From Pleomorphomonas oryzae DSM 16300 (lineage in GTDB: Bacteria; Pseudomonadota; Alphaproteobacteria; Rhizobiales; Pleomorphomonadaceae), in assembly GCF_000422965.1 (NCBI RefSeq), contig NZ_AUHB01000008.1, forward strand, positions 1 to 64,000: a stretch of DNA of 64,000 nucleotides, written 5' to 3'. Under the pieces are notes generated by a model that was given only the letters and a program-made list of their open reading frames with translations, searched no databases and had not been told where the DNA came from. Made by a program: the position numbers and the translations under genes. Positions 37,766 through 47,280 of this stretch are shown one piece after another (within the stretch, counting starts at the first letter, position 1; the number at the start of each line of letters is the position of its first letter).

Positions 37766-38647
37766 ATGTTCGATTGGAACAACCTCCGCGCTTTCATCCT
37801 CACCGCCCGTCACGGCTCGACGCTGAAGGCGGCGCGGGCGCTCGGCGTCAATCAGACCACCGTCATGCGTCGCATCGGCGACCTTGAGGGCGAGCTGGGT
37901 CTCAAGCTGTTCCACCGGCATCAACAAGGCTATCGCCTCAGCGCCGACGGTGAGGCCTTGCTGCCTGAGGCCGAAGCTATGGAGCGTCAGGCCAATGCGC
38001 TCCTCGGCAAGGTGGAGGAACACCGCCGCCAGCTCTCCGGCACCGTCCGCATCACCGCAACGGAGCTGGCCGTCGCACGGCTCGTGGCGCCGGCCGTCGC
38101 CGCGCTGCGCGACAGACACCCGCACATACGGATCGAGATCGTCGCCACCGATGCCCGGCTGGATCTTGCCGCCGGCGAGGCCGACCTCGCCATCCGCGCC
38201 GGCGGCGCCGACGAACGGGATGGGGTGATCAGACGGCGGATCATGGACTCGGTCTGGGGCATCTACGCCGGCCGGTCCCTCATCGAAAGGCAAGGAGAGC
38301 CACGCTCGGAAGCCGACGTCGGAGCCTTCCCGATCATCGCCGGCGACGGCACCATGGCAGCCACGGCACCCAACGTCTGGCTGTTGTCGCAGGCCGGCAA
38401 TGGCAAGGTGTCCTATCGGTCGAATTCGGTGTCAGGCCTCACCGCCGCGACCAAGGCCGGCATGGGCCTCTCAGCCCTGCCCGCGCTTGCCGCGTCGCCC
38501 GAGCCGGACCTCGTCCTCTGCCGCGCCCTGCCGAGCTTCGCCTCGCCCGTCTGGCTCTGCTACCACGAGTCCCGCAAGGACGATCCGCTTCTGCGCACTG
38601 TCGCCAGCTTTCTGGGGGATTGGATCGGCGAGATGGGCGGAAGGTGA
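37766..38647 (+). CDS. LysR-family transcriptional regulator
   Basis: 293 residues. The N-terminal winged helix begins MFDWNNLRAFILTARHGSTL, with recognition helix NQTTVMRRIGDLE. A periplasmic-binding-like effector domain follows (about 90-290). It is divergent from the SnoaL-like gene 119 bases away, the usual LysR-target layout. The ATG at 37766 is chosen by comparison with family starts. ATGs at 37751 and 37730 are possible. Confidence 0.9.
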   Translation: MFDWNNLRAFILTARHGSTLKAARALGVNQTTVMRRIGDLEGELGLKLFHRHQQGYRLSADGEALLPEAEAMERQANALLGKVEEHRRQLSGTVRITATELAVARLVAPAVAALRDRHPHIRIEIVATDARLDLAAGEADLAIRAGGADERDGVIRRRIMDSVWGIYAGRSLIERQGEPRSEADVGAFPIIAGDGTMAATAPNVWLLSQAGNGKVSYRSNSVSGLTAATKAGMGLSALPALAASPEPDLVLCRALPSFASPVWLCYHESRKDDPLLRTVASFLGDWIGEMGGR

Positions 38648-38658
38648 TCCTTCCGCCC
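38635..38658. repeat. Palindromic repeat copy 1
   Basis: GGGCGGAAGG and CCTTCCGCCC (10-bp perfect arms) flank TGAT. An identical 24-base element occurs at 40082-40105. This copy overlaps the lysR stop codon. No U-run follows. Confidence 0.8.
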
Positions 38659-38744
38659 TGATCTTCCCGTCGACGCCAGCGCTTGGAAACCGCAGGGGGC
38701 GATGACATTGGCATCGGGTGGATGCCAATGCCGAGGATGAGCGC

Positions 38745-40052
38745 TCAGCGGTAGTCGGGCTGAGCGACAGCGCTCGCATCGATCCGCTCGCCGATGAAGG
38801 CGGCAAACCGATCGAGAGGGCAGTCCCGTGCCTCTCCGCAAGTCGGGGCAGTCACCGGAGAGATCGAGGGACCGGCGTCTTTGGCGAGCACGGCGTCCCC
38901 ACGGATCTGGTCGAGCGTCGGCGTCACGAAGCTGATGCGCACCGATCTGCTGCCGTCGGCTCGCCGCAACCGCTCGAAAATGAGGCCGCCGGTGGGAGGC
39001 GTCTCGTCGTCCAGAAATCCCTCCGCCTGCCAGTGCAGATCCAGAATGCCGCCGATCTCCGCGATCTGGGTGTCGCTGCCGACATAGAGCGTGTATTTCG
39101 CCGGCGGCGGCCCCGCGAGATCGAGACCGATGGATGTGCCGACATCGTGGGTCAGCGCGGTAGCAATCTGGGCCAGAATGTTGGACGCACCCCGCCGAGC
39201 GATATAGGGTACGCGCTCAAAATACTCGTATTTCACCTTTCTCAATTCCGACAGCCGGACGACATCGGCCCGGTTCGACGCCCGCCCCCACGCAACCTTG
39301 TCGGCCGGCAGCCCTTGCGCATACTCGAGAAGGAAGACCTGGGACATGGTGGCCGCGGTGGAAAGCGGGCCGGTGATCTTAAGGTTGCGCTTTTCGGAAC
39401 TCGGCTCGATCGCCCAGGGAAGTTCGTCGAAGCGGCATTCGTTGCGGCCCAACACCTTCTGACAGACGCTCACCGCGCAACAGCCGGTTACCGTCTCCAG
39501 TTCCCCCATGAGGCCGGCGACGCGCAGCTTTGGCGCATCGAAGCTGCCTCCCATCCGCTCAAGGATGGCTTGCTTGCCTGCAGCGAGATCCAGGCGTCCG
39601 ACGTCGGTCTCGCTGGCGGTGAACAGCGGGTCCGGCCCGCTTCCGGCGCTTCGGCCAACCGTCAGCGCACATCCTGGAAACATGCCCTCCAGGAAGGCTT
39701 TGCCGGTATCGGTCGTCCGTTGCAACTCACGACTTGACCAGGCGAACACATCCGCCGGCGCCGGGCAACCATTGGCGGTGAACAGACCACGCTCGCCGAG
39801 CCAGCCACGTTCCCAGGCGCCGAGTTGCTTGGCAGCCTCGGCACCGTGGGGTGTCAACATACCGTCGGCAACCCCGAAGTCCGGCCAGGGTTCGGCGGCA
39901 AAAGGCGTGATGTCGGCGGTGTTGGTGGGCGGGCGCACGCCATGACGCATCAGGACGACGACTTTCTCGATCTGATCGCCGTCGGCGGCCAGCGCGGCCG
40001 GAGCGATCGTCAACGCCACAACAAGACAAGCAGATGCAAAGGAGGCTTTCAT
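38745..40052 (-). CDS. Periplasmic histidine acid phosphatase, phytase/glucose-1-phosphatase-like
   Basis: 435 residues. A signal peptide (about 1-23, ending APAALAA) exports it. The catalytic RHGVRPP is at about residues 36-42. The distal segment YVGSDTQIAEIGGILDLHW aligns with the AppA segment AGHDTNLANLGGALELNW, so the acid-donor Asp is kept but the preceding His is Ser. FERLRRADGSRSVRIS also matches AppA-type phytases. It should remove phosphate from sugar or inositol phosphates outside the cytoplasm. It is last in a LacI-controlled set with an organophosphate antiporter and an inositol-phosphatase-like enzyme. Confidence 0.85.
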   Translation of the reverse strand: MKASFASACLVVALTIAPAALAADGDQIEKVVVLMRHGVRPPTNTADITPFAAEPWPDFGVADGMLTPHGAEAAKQLGAWERGWLGERGLFTANGCPAPADVFAWSSRELQRTTDTGKAFLEGMFPGCALTVGRSAGSGPDPLFTASETDVGRLDLAAGKQAILERMGGSFDAPKLRVAGLMGELETVTGCCAVSVCQKVLGRNECRFDELPWAIEPSSEKRNLKITGPLSTAATMSQVFLLEYAQGLPADKVAWGRASNRADVVRLSELRKVKYEYFERVPYIARRGASNILAQIATALTHDVGTSIGLDLAGPPPAKYTLYVGSDTQIAEIGGILDLHWQAEGFLDDETPPTGGLIFERLRRADGSRSVRISFVTPTLDQIRGDAVLAKDAGPSISPVTAPTCGEARDCPLDRFAAFIGERIDASAVAQPDYR

Positions 40053-40081
40053 CGTGCTCTCCATCATGAGGAACGGAAGGC

Positions 40082-40105
40082 GGGCGGAAGGTGATCCTTC
40101 CGCCC
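40082..40105. repeat. Palindromic repeat copy 2
   Basis: Identical to the element at 38635-38658. It sits between the antiporter stop and the phosphatase start. The two copies flank the phosphatase gene. On the minus strand it could act as an operon-internal attenuator. Confidence 0.8.
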
Positions 40106-40112
40106 CGTTGTC

Positions 40113-41519
40113 TCAGTCGGCGATCTTGGTCCGCCACAGGCAGGTCGCCAGCACCAGCGACAACACCGCCGAGCTGATCCAGAAGATGATCGGGGCCGAG
40201 AAATCATAGTGGCGCACGCCATCCACCATGGTGGTGCCGTTCTGGATGAGACGGCCGGAGATGTTCTCCTGCAAGGCAGCGCCGAGGTAGGAGAAGACGC
40301 CGATCACGCCCATGGCGGCGCCGGCCACCCGCTTGGAGCAGATGTCGACCGCGAAGAGGCCGCCGAGCGAGGTGACGAGGCCGGTGAGCCCCGCCCCGAA
40401 CAGCAGCATCGAGAAGACGATCATGGCGGTCGACTGCGGGCCGAAGAAGAACAGCAACAGGCCGGTGATCTCCAAGAGGCCGAAGATCAGGTTGGCCGGG
40501 GGACGGCGACCCTTGAAGGTATTGTCCGACAGGAAGCCAAAGGCGATGGCGCCGGCCATGCCGGCGAGCGTGCTGATCATCAGGATCGTGCCGGCGGCGG
40601 TGATGGAGTAGCCCTGCGTTTCCTGGAGATAGAGCACGCCCCAACCGTCGATGGCGTAACGCGTCACGTAGTTGAGGGCACTCGCCACACCCAGCACCCA
40701 GATGGCCGGCAGCTTCAGAACCGCCAGCTGGGCGCGCAACACCGAGCCCATTTCCTTCTTGGGCTTCACCTCGCCATGATCATTCTTCCAATCGGCAACG
40801 GCGGGTAGGCCCATCGTTCTGGGGCGATCCTGGACCAGGAAATAGGCTGCGATCGCCGAGAGAACGCCGACGACGCCCGGCATCCAGAAGCCGGCCCGCC
40901 AGCCGAACCAGGCGACGAAGAAGCCGGTCGCCAGGAAGGTCAGGCCCTCGCCGATAGAGTGTGCCGTGCTCCAGATGCCGTAGGTACGGCCACGTTCCTT
41001 ATTGGAGAACCAGCCAGTCATGGCAACGACGGACGACGGCGCACCGAAGCTCTGGAACCAGCCATTCAGCCCCCAGGCGATCGTGGCGACCAGAAGCGTC
41101 GCCGAAAAGCCCATGGCGAAATTGGCGAGTGCCGACAGCAGAAAGCCGAGCGCCAGGAAACGCTTCTGGTTGGCGTGGTCGGCGAGGAAGCCGTTGAACA
41201 GCTTGCCGAAGGCATAGGTGTAGAATAGCGCCGAGCCAATGGTGCCCAGATCGGACGCCGTGAAGATGCCGGCGTCGATCAGCGGCTTCTTGACCATGCC
41301 GAGCGACAGCCGGCAGGTGTAAGCGAAGCCGTAGCAGAGCGTGATGCCGACCATCACCCGGATGCGGTGGGACCGGTAGAGCCGGTCGATCTCCCGCTGG
41401 TCGGCCATCACCGGAACATCCGGCCCGGACGCCAGGAAGCCGAGACGGCTGCGCCTCGGTGTTCCGCTCATGTCTTCCTCCACGCCGGTGAGTTCGGCGG
41501 GTCGTGCGGTATCGGTCAT
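40113..41519 (-). CDS. MFS transporter, organophosphate:phosphate antiporter family
   Basis: 468 residues with 12 membrane helices. The sequence FAYTCRLSLGMVKKPLIDAG near helix 1, and the second-helix region GTIGSALFYTYAFGKLFNGF, are typical of the OPA family (GlpT, UhpT, UhpC). Members import sugar phosphates or glycerol phosphates in exchange for phosphate. GGAGGAG precedes the ATG at 41519. A LacI-type operator lies 77 bases upstream. Confidence 0.9.
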   Translation of the reverse strand: MTDTARPAELTGVEEDMSGTPRRSRLGFLASGPDVPVMADQREIDRLYRSHRIRVMVGITLCYGFAYTCRLSLGMVKKPLIDAGIFTASDLGTIGSALFYTYAFGKLFNGFLADHANQKRFLALGFLLSALANFAMGFSATLLVATIAWGLNGWFQSFGAPSSVVAMTGWFSNKERGRTYGIWSTAHSIGEGLTFLATGFFVAWFGWRAGFWMPGVVGVLSAIAAYFLVQDRPRTMGLPAVADWKNDHGEVKPKKEMGSVLRAQLAVLKLPAIWVLGVASALNYVTRYAIDGWGVLYLQETQGYSITAAGTILMISTLAGMAGAIAFGFLSDNTFKGRRPPANLIFGLLEITGLLLFFFGPQSTAMIVFSMLLFGAGLTGLVTSLGGLFAVDICSKRVAGAAMGVIGVFSYLGAALQENISGRLIQNGTTMVDGVRHYDFSAPIIFWISSAVLSLVLATCLWRTKIAD

Positions 41520-41595
41520 GATTGTCTCCTCCCAACCGGCCGATCGCCACGCCTCCAACGCGACGATGCCGGGGTCTTGTTGCGCACCCGTTAAG

Positions 41596-41609
41596 TGAAC
41601 ACGTGTGCA
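41596..41609. promoter_or_regulatory. LacI-type operator, antiporter promoter
   Basis: TGAACACGTGTGCA, palindromic at 12 of 14 positions around the core ACACGTGT. It lies upstream of the antiporter gene. Two related sites are at 42462 and 42632. Confidence 0.72.
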
Positions 41610-41643
41610 AATCGAAACACTTGAGATCCTTGCCTTGATCGGG

Positions 41644-42468
41644 TCAGCAGAGCTCCATTTCCGGGGCCGTCAGAGAAAGGCCGGAATGGCGCGCCACTCG
41701 GTCGGCGATCTTGCGATTTCCGGCGAGCATCGGATTGCCGCGGATTAGCCCGTTGCCGGCCATGAAATCGTTGGTGGCGCCCCCGGCCTCGCGGACGAGC
41801 ACCAGCCCGGCAAGGGCATCCCAGGCATTCATGTGCGGCTCGAAATAACCGATCAGCCGACCGGCGGCGACATAGGAGATCATCAGCGCACCGGAACCGT
41901 TGCGGATGAACATGCCGCCATCAAGCAACACCCGCTCAAGGAAGGGGATGAAGTCCTCGGTGCCGACACGAAACGACGTGCCGACGCCGAGCACGCCGTC
42001 CTTCAGGGTCTGACCGGGATGGACGCGGATCGGCGCCTCATTGCAGAAGGCGCCGCCGCCGGCCCTCGCGTGGAACTCCTCGTCGGCATTGGGGTCGTAG
42101 ACGACGCCGATCACCGGCTCGCCGCGCAGCACGACGCCAACGGACACGCACCAGGAAAACATGCCGTTGACGAAACAGGCCGTACCGTCGATCGGATCGA
42201 CCACCCAGACGAAATCGGCCTTGCCTCTGTCGCCGCCATATTCCTCGCCGAGCACAGCATCGTCAGGGAAAGCGGCAAGGATCTGCGATCGGACGAAGGT
42301 CTCCACCGCCCGGTCGGCGACGCTGACCATATCCTGCACGCCCTTCAATTCGATGACCAGCTTGTCGCGCTGCCTGAAATACCCCATCGCGGTACGGCCG
42401 GCTTCGCGGGCGATGCGGCGCGCCAATTCGTAACGCACCACAATCGCCGGATTTTGCTCCTGGAACAC
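41644..42468 (-). CDS. Inositol monophosphatase-family protein
   Basis: 274 residues. The metal-binding motifs are present: GEEYGGDRG (Glu), WVVDPIDGTACFVNG (Asp-Pro-Ile-Asp-Gly-Thr) and NAWDALAGLVLVREAGG. It hydrolyses inositol or sugar monophosphates (or PAP/FBP-like substrates) with Mg2+. I chose GTG at 42468, seven bases after GGAGGTGA. The ATGs at 42489-42492 have no ribosome site. A LacI operator covers the start codon. Confidence 0.87.
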   Translation of the reverse strand: MFQEQNPAIVVRYELARRIAREAGRTAMGYFRQRDKLVIELKGVQDMVSVADRAVETFVRSQILAAFPDDAVLGEEYGGDRGKADFVWVVDPIDGTACFVNGMFSWCVSVGVVLRGEPVIGVVYDPNADEEFHARAGGGAFCNEAPIRVHPGQTLKDGVLGVGTSFRVGTEDFIPFLERVLLDGGMFIRNGSGALMISYVAAGRLIGYFEPHMNAWDALAGLVLVREAGGATNDFMAGNGLIRGNPMLAGNRKIADRVARHSGLSLTAPEMELC

Positions 42469-42475
42469 GTGTTCA
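42462..42475. promoter_or_regulatory. LacI-type operator at the phosphatase-family start codon
   Basis: GGAACACGTGTTCA contains the perfect 12-bp palindrome GAACACGTGTTC (42463-42474). It overlaps the GTG start and the ribosome site of the inositol-monophosphatase-like gene. Binding here could block elongation or initiation. Confidence 0.7.
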
Positions 42476-42631
42476 CCTCCAATCGGCATCATATGTCGAG
42501 CTTGAGAACAAGCCGGATCGATCGGACAGGCCTCAAGCCATCCAATTATTCGGCTGCACACTGCGGAATACTCTCCACCCGCACCAGGGCTAGCGCGCCC
42601 CCATTCTAGATGGCTCGACACTCGCCGTTGA

Positions 42632-42645
42632 TGCACACGAGTGCA
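42632..42645. promoter_or_regulatory. LacI-type operator between lacI and the phosphatase gene
   Basis: TGCACACGAGTGCA, palindromic except at one central pair, shares the TGnACACG...TGnnCA pattern of the other two sites. It lies 164 bases upstream of the phosphatase-family start, in its promoter zone. Confidence 0.7.
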
Positions 42646-42711
42646 ATTCACCATGTGTTCCTGGATCTGTCAACGCCTTTCGGCGGGATACGAGAACAAC
42701 CGGATAGAGGA

Positions 42712-43764
42712 TCAGCCGGCCGACGCGAGGAGATGCGACCGGCGCTCAACCAGTGTCACCGGCAGCACATCGGCGCGAGACGGAAGGCTCGGCGCTTCCA
42801 TCCGCTCGACCAGGCGAGCCACCGCCCGCTGCGCCAGCCCCGTCGTATCCTGGCGAATGGTGGTCATCGCATAGGCGCCAGCCCTGGCCATCGGAATGTC
42901 GTCGAAGCCGACGACGGCGAGGTCGCCCGGCACCGTCAGGCCAAACGCGCCGCGCGCGACGTCCATCAGCCCGAAGGCCAGCTCGTCGGTCGAACAGAAC
43001 ACGCCGTCCGGCCGCAGATTGGCCGGTCGGTCGAGAAGCCGTCGCGCCGCGGTCACGCCGCCCTCGTAATCGGGCCGGTCGGCCTCGATCAGTTCGAAGC
43101 TGACGCCGGCAGCCCCGACCAGCGCCATCGCCTCGCAGAAGCCGGCGCCGCGCTCGCGGCCGCTATGGGTGCCGGTCGGACGGTTGACATAGGCAAGGCG
43201 GCGGGCACCTGAGGCGAGCAGGCATTCGGCGGCCAGGGCGCCACCCCGGCGGTTGTCGCTGCCGACCGTGTCGACGCCCTCGAAATCGCCGATGCGATTG
43301 ATCATCACCACCGGCACGTGCAGGCGGGAATATTCCTCTGCCAGCTCGATCGGCGGCGTCCCCGAGGTGAGGATCGCGCCGGCCACCCGATAGCTCAGGA
43401 GATCGCGCAAGGATTCTTCCACGTTGTCGGCGCGTCGGGCGTCCATCAAGAGCGGCGCCAGTCCGCGCCGATCGAGCTCGGACACCAGCGGCGCCAGGAT
43501 CCCGGGCAGGAAGGGACTGGCGAAGCCGGACACCACGATGCCCACGAGGTTGCTCTGCCGCTGGATCATGCTGCGGGCGAGGATGTTCACCCGGTAGCCG
43601 AGCGCCTCGGCCGCCGCCATCACCTTCTCGCGCGTTTCCTGCGAGACGCTCGCCCCGGGCGTGAACGTCCGCGACACCGCCGAACGCGACACTCCGGCCC
43701 GCCGGGCGACATCGGCCGCGGTGACCCAGTGGGACGGCCCATTGGCTGTGTCGTCGACTGTCAC
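42712..43764 (-). CDS. LacI-family transcriptional regulator of the organophosphate set
   Basis: 350 residues. The helix-turn-helix is at about 15-38 (TAADVARRAGVSRSAVSRTF), the hinge contains ALGYRVNILARSM, and a sugar-binding-like sensor follows. It lies at the head of three co-directional genes whose upstream regions share an ACACGTGT-type operator. It is therefore the likely repressor, perhaps released by inositol, a sugar or a sugar phosphate. Confidence 0.9.
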   Translation of the reverse strand: MTVDDTANGPSHWVTAADVARRAGVSRSAVSRTFTPGASVSQETREKVMAAAEALGYRVNILARSMIQRQSNLVGIVVSGFASPFLPGILAPLVSELDRRGLAPLLMDARRADNVEESLRDLLSYRVAGAILTSGTPPIELAEEYSRLHVPVVMINRIGDFEGVDTVGSDNRRGGALAAECLLASGARRLAYVNRPTGTHSGRERGAGFCEAMALVGAAGVSFELIEADRPDYEGGVTAARRLLDRPANLRPDGVFCSTDELAFGLMDVARGAFGLTVPGDLAVVGFDDIPMARAGAYAMTTIRQDTTGLAQRAVARLVERMEAPSLPSRADVLPVTLVERRSHLLASAG

Positions 43765-43985
43765 GAAATGGCCCTCTCCCCGCTATGGCCCGACGATCCT
43801 TAGCCTTGCTCACCGCCCTCTTCAAGCACACCACCAGCAAAGCCGCTCGTGCGCTGGCGCCTAATCAGGGCCGGCATCCGGGAAGGCACCATCTCGATTG
43901 CGCTTGAAATACCACCTCCGGTAGATAAGCTGGTGTGACCCAATCGGATCGACCGATGGGCTTTCATCAGTCGAGCCCTATCCCA

Positions 43986-45293
43986 ATGCCCATCACCGCT
44001 ACGCCGATCCGCTTCTTCCTGAAGTCCTTACGTTGTCTGAGCGGGTCCACCGTTGTTATCGCCTTTGCCATGGCGCTGGGCGGCTCGCCCAACATCGCCG
44101 CGCCAGCCTCGGCGGCAAGCCCTACCCTCACCCTGTCCGGCGACAAAGACACTGCCGCGTATGACGAGATCATAGCCCGTTTGGGCACTGCGACCGATCT
44201 GCAGTCTCGTACGGTTGCCGCTACCGCTCTCTTGGGCCTCGCAGACACGCTGAGCAACCTCGGCCGTGGCGATTCAGCGATTGCCATCTACGATGACCTT
44301 CTTGCCCGCTTCGGGACTGCCACTGAATTGCCCCTGCGCGAACTTGTTGCAAGAGCATCTGTGAACAAGGGGATAAAGATCGCTGAGTCTGGACGTTACA
44401 ATGATGCGATCGTCGTCTTCGATGAGGTCATTGGCCGCTTCGGCACGGCGACTGAACTCCACCTGCGCGAAGAAGTTTTCAACGCACTCAGGAACAAGGG
44501 GGTCACCCTCGAAGCGCTGGGCCGCAACGAGGACGCAATCGCCGTCTACGATGATCTTCTTGTCCGCTTCAGAACGGACGCCGACTTGCCTACTCGCAAG
44601 GCGATCGCCGGAGTGCTGGTCAACAAGGGCATGACGCTGGCAGCGCTGAAGCGCTACGAGGGGGCGATCGCAAGCTACGACGACGTCATTGCCCACTTTG
44701 GCGAAACAACCGAGTTATCGCAGCCTGAGAAGGTCGCCATGGCGCTCTTTGACAAGATGATAGCGCTCACTGCGCTGGGGCGTAGCGACGAAGCGTTCGC
44801 GGTCTGCGATGACCTTGTCGCCCGTTATGGCGGGGCGCCCGCACAGACCGCGCGCGAAGCAGTCTCCAACGCGCTCTATAGCAAAGGGACTTATCTCGGT
44901 GCACTTAATCGGCGCGAAGACGCGATCCTCGCCTATGACGAGGTCATTACCCGCTTCGGCACGGCAATCGAATCCTCCGTTCGCGAAAATGTTGCCAAGG
45001 CGTCATTTAACAAGGGAGTGACGCTCGGCATGCTCGGGCGTAACAACGAGGCCATGGTCGTCTTCGACGACATCATCGCCCACTTTGGCAAGTCACCCAA
45101 GTCTCCCCTGCGCCAAATCGTCGCCATGGCGATCATGCAAAAGGCGATCAAGTTTGGAGAGTTTGGACGCATCGATGATGCAACTGCCGCCTTCGACGAC
45201 GTCATCACCCGGTATGGCGAGGCAGCTGAACCGTCCCTGCGCGAAACAGCAGCCAAGGCGAAAGAATTCAAGGAATACTTTCAGAACCACTAA
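43986..45293 (+). CDS. Secreted TPR-like tandem-repeat protein
   Basis: 435 residues. A hydrophobic N-terminal region ending ASAASP looks like a signal or anchor. The rest is eight consecutive 43-residue repeats and a partial ninth, each starting YDD/FDE, then RFGTATEL, LRE.VA.AL, NKG..L..LGR and .DAI.V. The repeats are helix-turn-helix units akin to TPR. It is probably a protein-interaction scaffold in the periplasm. The start at 43986 is preferred for the signal. A GTG at 43935 is possible. No partner gene is evident. Confidence 0.78.
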   Translation: MPITATPIRFFLKSLRCLSGSTVVIAFAMALGGSPNIAAPASAASPTLTLSGDKDTAAYDEIIARLGTATDLQSRTVAATALLGLADTLSNLGRGDSAIAIYDDLLARFGTATELPLRELVARASVNKGIKIAESGRYNDAIVVFDEVIGRFGTATELHLREEVFNALRNKGVTLEALGRNEDAIAVYDDLLVRFRTDADLPTRKAIAGVLVNKGMTLAALKRYEGAIASYDDVIAHFGETTELSQPEKVAMALFDKMIALTALGRSDEAFAVCDDLVARYGGAPAQTAREAVSNALYSKGTYLGALNRREDAILAYDEVITRFGTAIESSVRENVAKASFNKGVTLGMLGRNNEAMVVFDDIIAHFGKSPKSPLRQIVAMAIMQKAIKFGEFGRIDDATAAFDDVITRYGEAAEPSLRETAAKAKEFKEYFQNH

Positions 45294-45442
45294 TTGCCCA
45301 TCCGCAGACATCTCGCTCCCAGCCGCCGCCTCACACCCCCATCTCGACTTTCGGCTTTGAAACGCTCCCTCCGGCGTTTACCATGGCTTGGCCCCGATCG
45401 GCCCGGCCGGTGGGGCGCTTTTGAAACGAGCCCGAGGTCCGG

Positions 45443-47257
45443 ATGTCCAGTACCGCCAAGCCGACCCGTTTTTCCGTCAAGCCTTTGCATCTCCTGACGC
45501 GCCACCTTGCCGATGTGGCTTCCAGTCGCGCCGAACCCGATCTTGTCATTACCGACGCCCGTATTCTCTCCACCTATTCCGACCGCATGCTAAACGACCG
45601 CGAGGTCTGGGTGGCCGGCGGCCGCATCGCCGCCGTCAAGGCGGCCGGCACCTATCGCGGTGGTTCGGCGACGATCTACAATGCCCGCGGCGGCATCATC
45701 GGCCCCGGCCTCGTCGATCCGCATATCCACATCGAAAGCTCGATGGTGACGGCCTGCGCCTATGCCGAGGCCGCGCTTCTGAACGGCACCACCACCATCT
45801 TCTGCGACAGCCACGAGATCGGCAACGTGATGGATGTCGCCGGCATCGAGGCGATGATGGAAGACGCCCGCGAGGCGCCTCTCTCCATCTTCCACACACT
45901 GGCCTCCACCGTGCCGGCAACCACGCCCGAGCTGGAGACAGCCGGTGGCGACCTGACGCCGGAAAAGATCGCCTATCTGTTCGACAAGTGGCCCGAGGCC
46001 GTGGCGCTGGGCGAGAAGATGGACTTCGTGCCGGTCACCATGGGCGACGAGCGCAGCCACGCCATCATCGCCGCCGCCCTGTCGCGCGGACGCCCCGTTT
46101 CCGGCCATGTCTACGGCCGCGAGTTCGTCGCCGCCTATGCCGCTTCCGGCGTCACCGACACCCATGAGGCCACCGACCGCGACATCGCTGATGATCTCCT
46201 CGAAGCCGGCGTCTGGATCTTCCTGCGCGGCGGCCCGCCGACCACGCCCTGGCATTCGCTGCCCGAGGCGATCAAGACCATGACCGAGCTCGGCGCCTCA
46301 CCGCGCCGCATCGCCGTCTGCACCGACGACCGCGACGCCGAGGACCTCCTGGCCTTCGGTCTCGACTGGGTGGTGCGGCAGGCCTACCGCATCGGCGTGC
46401 CGCGTACCACCGCCTGGGCACTCGGCTCTATTTCCGGCGCCACCCGCTATGCCATGGATGGCGAGATTGGCGGCCTCGGCGGCGGTCGGCGCGCCGATCT
46501 GGTGCTGCTCGACGACGATCTGGTGCCGCAGAGCACCTGGTACGGCGGCGAACTGATGGTCGACCACCGCTCGATCACCCCGACGCTGGAGGCCGCCCTC
46601 GAAGCGCGCTACCGCTACCCGGACGCCGCCTACGCCACCATCCATCTGCCGAAAGAGCTGAAGCTGACGCCGGAGCTGCCAACCGCGCCGGTGACCGCCA
46701 ACGTCATCCGCACCGAGCTGCCGGGCATCGTGCTGAAGCACGTCCAGCTCCTCCTTGAGCCGACTAACGACTGGCAGACCCTGTTCGACCGTCATGATCT
46801 CGCCTTCGTCACCGTCGTCGAGCGGCATGGCAAGTCGGACGGCAACGTGGCATGCGGCCTCCTGCAGAACTTCGGCCTGAAGCATGGCGCCGTCGCCTCC
46901 TCGGTCGGCCACGACAGCCACAACATCATCGTCGCCGGCACCAACGAGGCCGACATGCGCGTGGCGCTCGAGGCCATCGAGGCCGAGCGCGGCGGCATCT
47001 GCGTCGTCCGCAACGGCGTGGTGACGGCCATGGTGCCGCTGCCGGTCGCCGGCCTGATGTCCGACAAGCGCGTGCATGTCGTCGCCGGCGAGGTGCAGGC
47101 GCTGAAGGTGGAGTGGGAGAAGGCCGGCTGCACCCTACCCTACATGGGTTTCAACCTGATCCCGCTGTCAGTCATCCCGGAGATCCGCATCACCGACAAG
47201 GGCATGGTGCTGGTGCCGGAAATGACCCAGGTGCCGCTCTACGAAGCGGCCGAATAA
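45443..47257 (+). CDS. ade: Adenine deaminase
   Basis: 604 residues, amidohydrolase superfamily. The metal site is in [12 protein letters not shown], with the later [11 protein letters not shown] and GHVYGREF segments. The C-terminal part has the adenine-deaminase-specific [18 protein letters not shown]. It converts adenine to hypoxanthine and ammonia. Length and motifs match Ade rather than guanine or cytosine deaminase. It is a single gene followed by a strong hairpin. Confidence 0.94.
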   Translation: MSSTAKPTRFSVKPLHLLTRHLADVASSRAEPDLVITDARILSTYSDRMLNDREVWVAGGRIAAVKAAGTYRGGSATIYNARGGIIGPGLVDPHIHIESSMVTACAYAEAALLNGTTTIFCDSHEIGNVMDVAGIEAMMEDAREAPLSIFHTLASTVPATTPELETAGGDLTPEKIAYLFDKWPEAVALGEKMDFVPVTMGDERSHAIIAAALSRGRPVSGHVYGREFVAAYAASGVTDTHEATDRDIADDLLEAGVWIFLRGGPPTTPWHSLPEAIKTMTELGASPRRIAVCTDDRDAEDLLAFGLDWVVRQAYRIGVPRTTAWALGSISGATRYAMDGEIGGLGGGRRADLVLLDDDLVPQSTWYGGELMVDHRSITPTLEAALEARYRYPDAAYATIHLPKELKLTPELPTAPVTANVIRTELPGIVLKHVQLLLEPTNDWQTLFDRHDLAFVTVVERHGKSDGNVACGLLQNFGLKHGAVASSVGHDSHNIIVAGTNEADMRVALEAIEAERGGICVVRNGVVTAMVPLPVAGLMSDKRVHVVAGEVQALKVEWEKAGCTLPYMGFNLIPLSVIPEIRITDKGMVLVPEMTQVPLYEAAE

Positions 47258-47280
47258 GGCAAAAGCTTTCTGTAGTGACT

